From NCBI GenBank assembly GCA_029964075.1, contig CM057133.1, positions 10,316,699-10,380,698 on the forward strand: a DNA stretch of 64,000 nucleotides, in the 5' to 3' direction. The stretch comes from Patiria pectinifera. Taxonomy: Eukaryota; Echinodermata; Asteroidea; Valvatida; Asterinidae. Made by a program: the position numbers and the translations under genes. Of the stretch, positions 34,651 through 53,800 are shown piece by piece (position 1 is the stretch's first letter; each line of letters starts with the position of its first letter). The notes under the pieces are model-generated. The model was not told the origin of the DNA. It searched no databases and saw only the letters and a program-made list of their open reading frames with translations.

Positions 34651-37600
34651 TTAGTGAGGTTGCACTGGTGCACGCTCACGTGGGTACGCATCAAAAGCCG
34701 AATCGGCACTGTGACGTACTGGAAAGAGGCGCACGATCCCCGGGTTACCAGCCACATGGCAATATGGCTGACTGATGGGAGCACAGTTGTAGGTGGGGCC
34801 AAAGTACCAGTCATGCTGGCGACTGGTCGGCCACTCATTCTGAGGATCCTGTGAGGGTATCCCTGCATGGGAAGGGCCACGGGCATAGCAGGCCGGCTGG
34901 TGGCTGGAGCGATTTGAAGTATCAGCCGATTGGGGCCGACGGGGACGCCCTTCATACAGTGAGCACCACAAATCTCTTGTCACGCGCCGCTGATTCTCAT
35001 AATCAGCTGATCTAGGCCGCGGGGGGCAATCAGCGTCGGGCTTATTCTCAGGTAAAAGCTGTCGCAAATCATGCAACAGGGGCCCGTGTAGCATGTTGCC
35101 ATTTTCCAACTGTGCAATCCTGCTTGTACTGCTGCTGTGAGTGTTGCTGGTTCTGCTTGGCATGATGTTCTCCAGGTGGTGTTTCAGCACCAGCTGCAGC
35201 AACATGCAGAGACTGCCTAGGAGCCGTTCACGTTCCTCCATCCTGTCCTGCGCTTGGCTGATCTGTCCGTACATCTGCTTTGTCTGATCCAGCTGGGCTT
35301 GATGCTGCTGTTGCTGATGGTGAAGCTGTCCTTGCATCTGCTCAAACACCTGTGGTGTGATAACAATGGAACTGAGAATCACTGGGGAGGGGGCAGAAAT
35401 AAGTATGCGGACATTTCAAAAGTACCCATTTCGGCGATCTTAAACACAACCACATGAGAGCGCAGAGCTAACCTGATCAGCTTGTTGGGTGGCATGATGT
35501 TTCAGGCCTATCTCAACCTGCTGCATGTTGTGCGTCAGCGACTGCAGGTCTGTCTTCTGTTGCTGCGTTTTCATCTGCAGCTCCTGCACTTGCTGCTGCA
35601 GTTTGTGCAGATGGTGTGGGGATGCTGAGTGGTCCATAACGACATCACCATTCTGCGGTGAATGCAATCACGGCACAAGTGAGACAGGTTTATTCACTTT
35701 TAAATCTCCGTCAATTTATCTCCGCCTTTGTCTGAGAAATTTACTAAGTAGTTTACAAAGTCGGTTACAGGTACCCGCTCCTATAATCTGGAACCGGTTC
35801 CTGACATCAGGTACCAGGTTCCGATGTACACCCCTAGGAAATCAATGTTGTAAACCATTATGTTAGGTAAATGTCACTCACCCTAACTTTTTCACGTCTG
35901 TTGTGGACTGTACCATTTTCCATGGTCAGTGGGTTCAGGTGGAGAAATGGGCAGAACGGACGGAAGCAGTTGCCGTTTTTGCTGAAGTTGAAGCACAGTC
36001 TCTGCAAGTCACGGTCACTCTAGTCCCAGAACACCCCCCCCCCCAAAAAAAGGGTAAAAAATGCGTTAGTAGAGTCTTAACTGAGTCAATCACAGGTCCA
36101 AACATTGTTCAGATCACAACATGAATGAACAATTTGCAAAACTTGTGACTTTACTTGTCTGTATGACTTGTGATGACTCATGCAACGTTTTTTGTTTTGC
36201 GGCATTACGTTTCACTTTGGAAAGTCACTTGCAAAAAAAATGGACAATTCTACCTTGTAATATTGGTTGTATGTGTAAGTTAAAACTGAGGAAGGGCTCT
36301 CTCAACATGAAAAAGGGCCTTTCTTGAGGAAATTTTAGTCACTGCCAGGGGAAAGGGGCCCCTCCTTACCCCCTGCATCCCCCACTATATACCTGGTGAC
36401 GTTCGGATCTTCCAAGGCGACTGTGCACTGAGCTAGCTCGAGATCTCCCACTGTTTTTTGAAAGGAAAACTTTGTTAATGTGAACAAAAGGAGGGCAAAT
36501 TCATCTAAAATTCCTACGAAATCTGGACTCTTTTACCTTATATGGACTGTAACCCTCATACTTGACATCTTCACAACCAAGTCTGGATTTTTTTAGAGTC
36601 CAATTTTCACACCACACTGGACACTTTTATCCAAGTTGATCTACGCCGGAATGAAGTTTGTCCTTTGAACTGAAATTGCTCAAGTCAATAAAACACATTT
36701 CTAACTCAGAGTCTATGTTGATAGTAAATTTTCAAAAGGAAGTTAATGGGACACTGTGTCCTGGAAAGCACCCAATTGGGCTACAAAACAGTTTTGAACA
36801 AAATTATATTAATTGGAAGGAACGTTTGAAAGTGGAATATAAACCTCCACACAACCATCCTTTAGAAATGTGTTGTTTTTGTGTTATTCTTGAGTAAATT
36901 TTGAGTACATTCCAGTTGGTACATGTTTCTAGGCCCTCTTGCTGTCAGAGGGACTTGGCAATAAGCAAAAGCTTTAAAACAAAAGAAAATGCATCCTGTT
37001 CCTGTATGTACCTCTTTTTAAATTGTTGCAGGAGAACACTTTGATGAGTACGAGTACTTGGCCATGCATATGGGAATGAATACAGGCAATATGTTCTGGC
37101 CAGTACGAGAATCCCTGTGAGCACCTTCTCATGCGTATTTAGGGTAGGACAAAATTAACTTGAGTCACAGTATGAGTATAATGAGTACGAGTATATAATG
37201 TAGGAGTTTGAGTTGTACAAGACTGCTTTATGTACCTTTCTGGAGGAGTCTTGGACAAAGAGCGACTTCTTTTGATGTTTGCAGGGCTTGAGATGCTTGG
37301 GGAATCTTGTTTCCGCTTACTACCGAATCTGGATTCAGAGCTCCAGTCTCTACACATTAACAAGAAAAAAAACTCTTTTATATTTAATAATAATAATAAT
37401 AATAATAAAATTGCATTTATTATGCGCATATACCATAAAATGTTCAAATGCGCATTACAAAATTTGAACAGTAGCTAAAATATTAAAAAATACGAATTTG
37501 AATTAAACATTAATCTTAAATGTAAGAAAAAACAAAAAACAAAAAAAAACCAATTCACCGAATTCTGAAATTTATTATTTCAGAACATAGCAGCGTGAAG

Positions 37601-38706
37601 CATTTAACCAAGTTTCCCAACTCTGCCCAATGTCTTATATAAAAACTTCAGGCATCTTTTGGACAGCCTAGCTGTAGGCCATTACAACACCTCATATTTA
37701 AAAGCAAATTACACAAATGCGTCAAATTTGACCCTGCTTTTGTTTGTACCTCTTTGTTTCAACTGTGTCATCTCCAAAGATGTCACTGTCGTCATTGTCA
37801 TCACACATTATGGACAGAATGTCATCGTCTTTCTCTGCTGACACCTCATCCAGGGCTTTGTCCCCTCTGATAACAAGGCTGCTCAAAGCTGTCATCTGGA
37901 CTGCCGTCTTTTGGACGTAATGACCATCACCTGCTTCTCAAAAAAAGAGCATTTCATGACAGCAATTTGCAGTTGATGATAAGGCCAAAAAAGAAGCAAT
38001 AATGTGTCCGATAACCCAACATACCCTAAAGTTTTGGGTATTCAAAGGGACAGCAGTTGAGGTTTATTTACATTCGTTTGTAACAGGTTGATAATGTTTT
38101 TTGAAATGTTATTCATACAGATGCTTGTCTACTGGGAGAGAAATGACCAGGAGCGGAGCGGATCTAAAAAAAAAAAATTCCTTAGTTAAATATATTCATT
38201 AAAAATAACACTACCCCACCCCCACTAGCTTTGACACCCGAAAACAATTCTACTGGTTATAATTAGTATTACGCATGTGCACAAACAACAGACAAAGTCA
38301 GCCAGGTTACGGGATATTTGCACACTTTTCGGTAATATAGTGTGAACAATTGTCGGATTTGAATAGCGTCCAATTTAAAGTATGGTAGTAACGAGCCCCC
38401 CCCCCCCCGCCACGCCCATGCTTGGCTACCTTCTTTATCTAACTTCAAGTCTTGGAGTTGGGTCTTGTCTTTTTTAGCTAGAGAAGGTGGATGCGGTCGG
38501 GGACCGAGTCTCAAGAAGTCAAAATCTGCTTTGTGTTGCCAGGGTCCGCGGCTGTCCGAGTCGGATGGACCGCAGGCGTGCAGGCTCGGGTTGGTTGACC
38601 CGCCAAACACGGCAGGCCTGCGCCTGCCATCATCACCACTGCTGTCACTCTCAGTTGTCGGTGCAGCGTTCCTTTCCAGTTTTACACGTTCTCCGCCCAG
38701 GGACAT
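34651..38706 (-). CDS. CCCH zinc-finger protein with Gln-rich coiled coil, function unknown
   Basis: Seven coding exons: 38706-38430, 37930-37750, 37349-37236, 36450-36393, 36019-35882, 35652-35473, 35349-34651. They total 1647 nt and 548 aa with all phases consistent. The N-terminal 150 residues are acidic and Ser-rich, with an Asp-rich run near 130-147. Basic, NLS-like patches (GSKRKQDS, NIKRSRS) lie near 160-185. A single CCCH finger occupies 219-237 (C-x8-C-x4-C-x3-H, CPFLH). A Gln/His-rich coiled coil spans about 265-375 over two exons. The C-terminal 170 residues are Pro/Arg/Ser/Tyr-rich and probably disordered. CCCH fingers usually bind RNA, so a nuclear RNA-associated role is an inference. 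I do not recognise a named orthologue. It is head-to-head with EARS2. Exon 4 (58 nt) is the least certain. Confidence 0.8.
35755..35850 (+). repeat. Interspersed repeat, copy 1
   Basis: Contains TATAATCTGGAACCGGTTCC, then CAGGTTCCGATGTACACCCC. A clearly related copy in the same orientation is at 52215-52320. It lies in an intron of the CCCH gene. Confidence 0.6.
37385..37470. repeat. AAT microsatellite with adjoining interspersed repeat
   Basis: About eight AAT units are followed by a stretch containing ATTATGCGCATATACCAT and AATGCGCATTAC. It resembles the trinucleotide tail of an interspersed element; a similar AAT tract followed by a GCGCATAT motif is at 13900-13945. Confidence 0.5.
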
Positions 38707-46074
<7,368 letters not shown>

Positions 46075-47833
46075 CAGCACTGAACGAGATCCAACGACTT
46101 ACTGGCGCTTCGACGAATCAGATTCCATGTTTGGAAATGCACACGACAAAATCCACTGCAGTTGAATCAAGTTGAAACTTCAGAGCATCCATACTTGCCG
46201 AGGCTGATTGAAGCTTACCAGATTTTCAAAACTTTTATTTTAAAGACACTTAGGAACATTTGCAATTACCCTGAAAGGGACGTACTGATGGAATGAGAAC
46301 ATCCTTACTCAAAGTGCAGATAGGACTGGTACCAAATCCCCCGTGAAATTATTCCGCCTGAAATGGTATCATTCGGAAGAAAACAATCATTGAAGACGGT
46401 TTAAGAAAATGTGCCCACAGGCAGACTTATTTATGTGCGTTGCAACAGAATCCAGGGACCCCAAAAATCGCGCATAGTTTTCACTGTTTTCTCAAACTGT
46501 AGAGTGTCCACCGAGCTGAAACATCAACAAGTTCGTTGTTTTGAGCAATTTTGCTGCTTCAAATTAAAAAAAAACCACAAAAGGAAAATGTTCCCATTAC
46601 CTTGAAAAACTATTCCCATTTTTTTCTTAAACAAGAAAATACACTGGATTCTTTAGGTCTTTTCATCATGCATTTATTTACAATGAAATGAGTTATACGT
46701 ACACATTTATTTATAAAGTGAAGTATGTCAAATGTAGTACACAGTACCAAAAATAAACTCGGGTAGTGCTGGTTTGTAAATATATGTCAATTGCATTTAA
46801 ATTATTGAGTCTGAATCACCAGTTTCATGTTTGACAAGTAATTTTGAAGACATACATTCCTCTGGAGATTTCAAATTTCTTGGTCTCAAGAAATGCACAT
46901 CGTAAACGTTGAAAAACCCTGTTTGTTTACATTTGTCGCGTGAGCTGGTTTTTGAGGACCAAACTTTTGTACCTAAACATCTCTTCACGCAGTAATTCTT
47001 GCGTGAGATTTTTCAAACTTTTTTGGCTGAAATCAGACCTGTTGAATCTGTGAGATTGGCATGAGAAACGTATCTTTCCAACCTTTCATTTCTTCAGACT
47101 GTTTAAAACTGACCATCTCATCCTTGATTATTTACATAGGTGTGAGAATGTTTATATTCTACTTTTTATCAATTTTCCCAACTGTTATTGTTTCCTCGGA
47201 AACATGATTTCGAGCCAAAAAGGTTGCATTCTGTTAAAAAACTGCTCCTTTAACCAAGGAGGATGGTACAGCCACCCAATCAGAATGGTCGGATGGAACG
47301 TGCATCTGCAGTCTGCAGATGCACCGGTAAACGTAAAACAAAAAATTCTTACATTTTGCAATAGGCCAATTAAATATACATGTACTTGGTACTTTCATTG
47401 ATTGTTAACCAGAAGAGGATGAGCGATACAATTTTTTTTATATGTGTGTCTATTTGTAGACATTTTTGGAGACATTTTGTAATGAATTTCCATTTCACAC
47501 ATTCAAAGCAGCTTGATCCTGGGCATAAATCAATATAAAATGTCAATAATGTTTTTATGTTTTTTTATTTTTTTTTAGCAATCGTTGTAATGCGATTATA
47601 GAATTACCGTTGAACTCATATCCTTAGAATAGTCAATTTTTTTTTTGAAACCTGAAACCCCTTCCCCCTGTTGCCTGTTAACTAAGTCATTTAAAAAAAA
47701 AAAGATGCATGTTAGATTTTCCTGGAAAGTTGTAACCTAAAACTGCAAACCATTTCCAACCAATGGCAGTGACATTCAAGACTGCTGCCGAGAATTACAT
47801 CCTACAACAGCATATCTTGTAGCAGTTTCGTGG
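46075..47833. other. Convergent 3' region between EARS2 and COX15
   Basis: Holds the 3' UTRs of both genes. No coding exon is recognised; the rest is AT-rich. Confidence 0.6.
46752..46757 (+). promoter_or_regulatory. Candidate poly(A) signal of EARS2
   Basis: AATAAA about 680 nt beyond the EARS2 stop and the first clear consensus hexamer I found downstream. Confidence 0.4.
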
Positions 47834-50800
47834 TTATTTAGGAACCTTTCTGATCTCGTGAGCAAACCATATCGCCAGGGACAATAGAGTGAGTGAGCCG
47901 GACTGATGGGCCGCTGCCAACTCGGTGGGTACAAAGTACAGCAGGGTGCAGATACCAAGGGTTATCTGGGGAAAACAAAAACAAAATATAAGAAAAGTTG
48001 GCACGCCTAACGTTACCATCCAACATTTTTGTCCGGGTGGCATAAACCACTGATTCAAACGACCAACTCTGCCCTCACAGCTTCCCACTTACTCCTAGGT
48101 GGTGGAAGTGATTATAAATACATGTTAAGTGTCTTGCCCAAGGACACAAACACTGAACTCTACACGTTGGATTCAAACCTACAATCTGAAGATCTACTAA
48201 CAAGATCTTAAGTTTGATGCACAGTACTCTACGGCTAACTTGTTTGAGTCAATTATTTGGTTTTCGTCTTACCTGTGCAGCACTCATGGCGAGCATGCAA
48301 TTCACCGCTAGGTTGGCTCTCGCTGGTAACGGTACTTTACGAGCAAGTAGCCACATCCCAACAACTGCAGAGGCTGTAGTCGTTCCCTGACAAAAAGAAA
48401 AACAAATATTGCGATTTTGTTTCTTTTCAGTATTTGTTGCCTGTTTCTGGAGGATGAAAATATTATTTTGCTTTGACACACTTATAAAAATCCGTCATTG
48501 TCACTAATTGCAGTATTTAGTACTACTTCGGCTTTGAATTAGCCAGCCGACCCTTGAAAAGCTCACGAGGTTTAGTGGGTAAGACATCTTCACTTGTAAG
48601 GAGGTTTTGGGTTCGAGTCCAGCCCAAGCAAGCTTGTAATTTGTATCTCACCAATTCTCAGAAAGGAGGGGGAGTATAACTAGCTTCTACGTTGAGGCAT
48701 CCCTTTTGTATTCTTTGGTTCTCGTTCCCCGCCGAATCCTATTTTAGGCTCCAGACCCGAGGAAAAACACCTTTTTTATTATCATTGACCCTGTTTCAAA
48801 CCCCTCATTAAAAAAATTATATAAAAAATGAAGTACAAAAAGAATACCGGTACCAAATGCATGTAATCAGTCTTTGTGTTATTTGAAAAGATATAGAAGA
48901 TAAGTATTTGATTTTACGCACAGCACAGCGTATAGCAACCCATGCAATCCCAGAAGATGCGTGGGAGTTGCCTCTCATCATATAAACGGTCTATGAACGG
49001 TCTATTAACTCTTAAAGAGTCAATAAAAAATAACGCTTGACCAAAACATTTTTTTGAATCCTATTTTGTTCACTACAAATGATGCTGTGACACATACACG
49101 GAGAACTGTGTAAGATTTTTAAAAATCCTCTTGCAGCATCACTCACCAGAATGCGATGGTCAAACTGTACCGTGGTTGGGTTCTCAAAAACATTCTTGTA
49201 TTTGGGTTGGATGGCCATGATGTCATCAGGCACCCACTTGTCGGCCATCTTGGGGAAAGAGTTATAGACCAAACCAGCATCTAGCCCAGCCACAAAGGCA
49301 CCTGAAATGCAAACCAATCAAATGACATCATTACTGCTTTCAAAAATTGAGACGACTAAATAGGCAAGAATAAATGTGACTTGTCATAGTGCACACAGTT
49401 GCAAATTGTCATTTGTAGTGTTGTCGGACAAATTCACAATTAGAATATACCCAAAGGATCCAACAAGAATGTTTCTGACAAATATTTTGCCATGTTCTGT
49501 CAGTTTGAATGTCTATGATCACGATATTTTGAAAGCTCGGCTATGTCTGCAGCTTCACCTACAGAAGATTTTTAGACTTGGGGGACTCCAGCTGGATGCA
49601 GTACCATGTTATCATTATAACATGAGGCTGGAGTGAGAAGCCACAGCCTGAATTGAAGCCGAGGTTTCAAAACTATGATTTCTCCAAATACACCAAATTA
49701 AGTACCTGATAGTGCTGTGACAAACACTAAGGCCATGGTGCCATGGGCGCACTTCCTCAGTAACGGCAGATATCTGCTGTCCGCTATCTGTAAGAAACAA
49801 CATCACAAAATTAGTGGTTGGAGAAATCGAAGCTTTCAAAATCAGGTTATCCTCATTTTTTTTCAAACCAAATACAGTGGAACTCTGATAAGATGAGCAC
49901 TATTAATACAAGGTACTGCTGATAACAAGCAAAAGTTTAGGTCCCAAGTCTGTTTTTCTTTGTTTTCCGTAACTGTTAATGCAAGGAACCTGTTATAACA
50001 AGGTAATTTGAAAGACCTTGTTATAAAGGTCTTCAACTGTAATGATTATTTGATTTCACCGGAACCTTCAATCCAGCTCACATCACTGTCATGACAACAA
50101 AAGTGACAAGTGAAGTGCCTCATGAAATGCACTCCCAATGACTGGGTATAATATATAGAATATTGACACTTCCCATAGAATCATGTGTAATTCCAAGCCG
50201 TAGCCTAGTGATCGGGACACGGCTGTACTTGTTATTTGACTTTATTTGCCAATACTGACTTACTGGTTTGTACTGCAGGACATGTGATAAGCCACTCCAC
50301 AGCATGAGTGCATAGAGAGCAAAAGCAGATCCTAGATGACTAGCTAGTCTGTACTGACTGACACGAGGCATGTCAGTAGGCTGTGGTTCCTGTAAACCAC
50401 TCTTGACCATGTACCAACCGAGCAGACCCTGTGTAGCAAAGCACAATTAGATATATCAGCCTAAGCAGGCAAACAAAACATTGCTTTACAAGACTTGCAG
50501 ATGATAATTGAGCACACAAACTATTACTTAGGGAATACATGTATTTATTTGCTCAGCCAGTTTCAAACAATTACACGTTTAAAACCGGCTAGGGAGCCTG
50601 GACGCAGATACTGGCCCTAGCTGAAAGCCTATTTCCAGTTCATAAAGTCAAAACAAGAAAAATTCACACATTTCCAAGAATTTTGTTGAACAATTTTACT
50701 TCAAGTTTTGTGAAATAACCCTCTGGCCATGGCTATGGTAGTGCCTTACACGTGTTGTGCTAAAATTCTACTTATATGGAAAATAGTGGTATAAGCCTCA

Positions 50801-53800
50801 TATGAGACTCATTGATCCGTGGTTACCAGTTAAACAAAATCTGAGAGTGAGAGTCTATCCAGTCCAAGCACAAAGATAGACCAAAACCTTTGGCTGGGGT
50901 AGTGGGTACCAGTTAAGTTCTCACCTGGAATAGCAGTAAAGATCCGTAGATGAGCACCCTGGGTTTCATGGCTTTCGTCAGCCATCCCTTCCTCCAGAAA
51001 TACGCAGCGGGGAGGAGGAATACCAGGCCGATAGTGCGCCCCCACATACGATGGCCGTACTCCATGCGCCAAATCCACTTGAACTCGTCCAATGTGATGT
51101 CACGGTGCACACTGAGAAAATCAAAGCAAAGAGAAAGCCAAAGCTGGTTATCGAGCCCAGTTTTGTAAAATGGAAAGGGTTTGTTTGGTGTCAAAGCCCT
51201 AGACGAGATTTGAACATAGACGTTTTGAGTTTTTTTGGCTTGAGAATTTTTTTAAGGAGTGTATGCTTGGGCTTTCTGAAAAGAAACTTTATTTTTTCAC
51301 TAAATGGTTGCTGATGAATATAGAACCCAAACAAATTGCTGAATAACCTAATAATCGTTGCAGGCCTAGGCCATCATTTTTTTTGTTAAAAGTATTGATT
51401 TGAAAATATGAACTTACTACTTGTATTCTGGGAATTGCTTGTATCTGTCGAACTCAGCCTGCCATTCCTCCTGGGTTCGTGGGGGTTTCATTCCCTTGAT
51501 CAGGTGCCAGTCAGTCATCGACAAACCAGATTCTGTCAACCTGAAAAAAATCAACCGTGCAGAGGTAAAAAAAAGACATGTAGGGGGGCCTATACATCAC
51601 TCAGACGAAGAGATTTGGCACAATCACTATTGAGCTATCACGTGCAGTACGTCGTATTCCTTCTTGAACTCAGATGCACAGACAGTCGTGTTTTACAATA
51701 CTCCAAAGGACAATGCTTTGTGTTTCCCTTTATCTCTGTAATATAACACTCTCCCACAGACTAAGCACATAACTGTACGTTAGAGGACCGTTTTCAACAA
51801 AAGACCCAACGCCCATGGACTTAAAGTATCTCTTGTTCTCCTTTTGTGTGTCGGTCCTCGGGGATTACGTAGAACACATACATATATGCATGGTTCACCT
51901 TTGGACTGGGCATATCTGTTTTAGTTCAAACAAATTTGGAGAGCAGTTGGAAATCATCCAATGAGGCCTATGACTAGTGCCAGTGTACATTTAGGAGTAG
52001 CACGGGGCACCCTCGAAGTACCCGTAAAAGAAACACAACTCAGGCTTGCAATTCAGGGTTTATTAGCTTTATGGTGTAAACTGCAACTTTCACAAGCGTC
52101 ATCTGTTGCGTGGTTAAAATGCATGAAATCTGTTTGGGCTTTCCATGAGGCCTGGTTTTCATTTTGAAACTTCCCCACAAATGGCAGTTCAAAACTTTTC
52201 TTTTGTCTAAGAAGTAATTTTTTAAGTTGGTTATGGGTACCCAATCCCATAATCTGGAACCGGTTCCTGACGATAGCGGTCGGGTACTCAGGTACCCGGT
52301 TCCGATACACACCCCTAACCACAAGTCTACCTTTCATTAGAGTGTGTTTTGAAGAGGTTGACAGTAAGTTGATGGTCGCTGATCAGTATGACCGCCCTTA
52401 ACAGGAAATGTTTTTCTGCAAAAGAACCTTTCTTTTTACCTTGTTACTCCGCCCAGCACTACAGCACCCACCACCATACCACAGCAGCCCAGCAACCACC
52501 AGCCAACTATCTTCTGTGCGTGTGCTGGGATAGCTGCGATCGGCTGTGCCTCTGCCACTCCGTTGCTCTGAAAACGCCGTCCGGCATGCTGAAATATCTG
52601 CTGACTCTGAATACAAATACAAACTAGAGGTATGCGTTTGTGGACAAACGCAAGCTGTTTCGGCTGTGAGGTGTGTTGATGACATGACGACATCACCTCA
52701 AATTTCATAGATATTTGATACGTACATTAGTTACATGCATTTGGAATCTCTAGTTATACAAATACCGTACAATATAGGCCCTGACAATTATCCCTTTAAT
52801 GACGGCACATGACGTGATAATGTTTGAAGCAAATCCAAGTTCGAAGCCAATGGAACTAGCACTTTCAGAGATAAATGTTCTGAAATATAATAAATACTAT
52901 AACTTAAATGTTTGGTCACATGGTATGCGATGACGTCATGAAAACGTCATCATGGTGTGATCATGACGTATAATGTGGTTTTGTACTCATAACACACCCT
53001 GGAATACTTGCGTACCAGCTTTGAACCCAATCGCACTGGTACGTCCTAGAGATAGAGACTCTTGAATACTATAGCCGTCAGGTGATATTGTACAATGGTA
53101 CGTACGTCATGGTGACGGAAATTGTTTTTGAGCCATCAGTGTGTGGTATTGTAAAATCTGATGTCGATCAGCTTTAGCAAATTGCCAAAATATAATTATT
53201 AGCTGAAGAAAACATGTAATCCTGTTTGTATCTAGCCCCCTAAAAGCCATGGCTAACCTCCAACACGGAGTGGCCTGTCATGAAATTTGGCCTGCGTGTC
53301 ATTTTGCTTGTGTCGATCTGTGATTTTGGCCTTACATGTATTGTCCTGGCTATGGCCATGAGTGCCGGACCAATACAGTTGCACGTCACGCATTTTTGCG
53401 TTTCATCACAGGAAACACTAGAGGGCAGCAATCAACTTGAACAGGAACATGATTTTTGTTGGGAGTCAAAAAACCAATATTACTGAGCAGACGGGGAGGG
53501 AATTAACTTTAATGACGGCTTGGAAAAAATTCCATATACGGACTCCAGTTATTTTCCTAGATATGACTTGAAAAGCACCAAAAGTTGTAAATCTGAAGAA
53601 ACGGAAATTTAGGAGGAGAAAAAAAATCAAGATTTTCTTTAAAAATACTTTGACGTTTCCTGTCACGGCCCATAGAGGTGGAGGCTTAAATGGAATTCTT
53701 TCCAGTGTTCCTAACGTGGCGCACTTGAACAAATCCCCAAAAATCCCACATTAACATTGAAGAAATTCTTTAAAGTTGTTAACTTCTGATAAATCATGAT

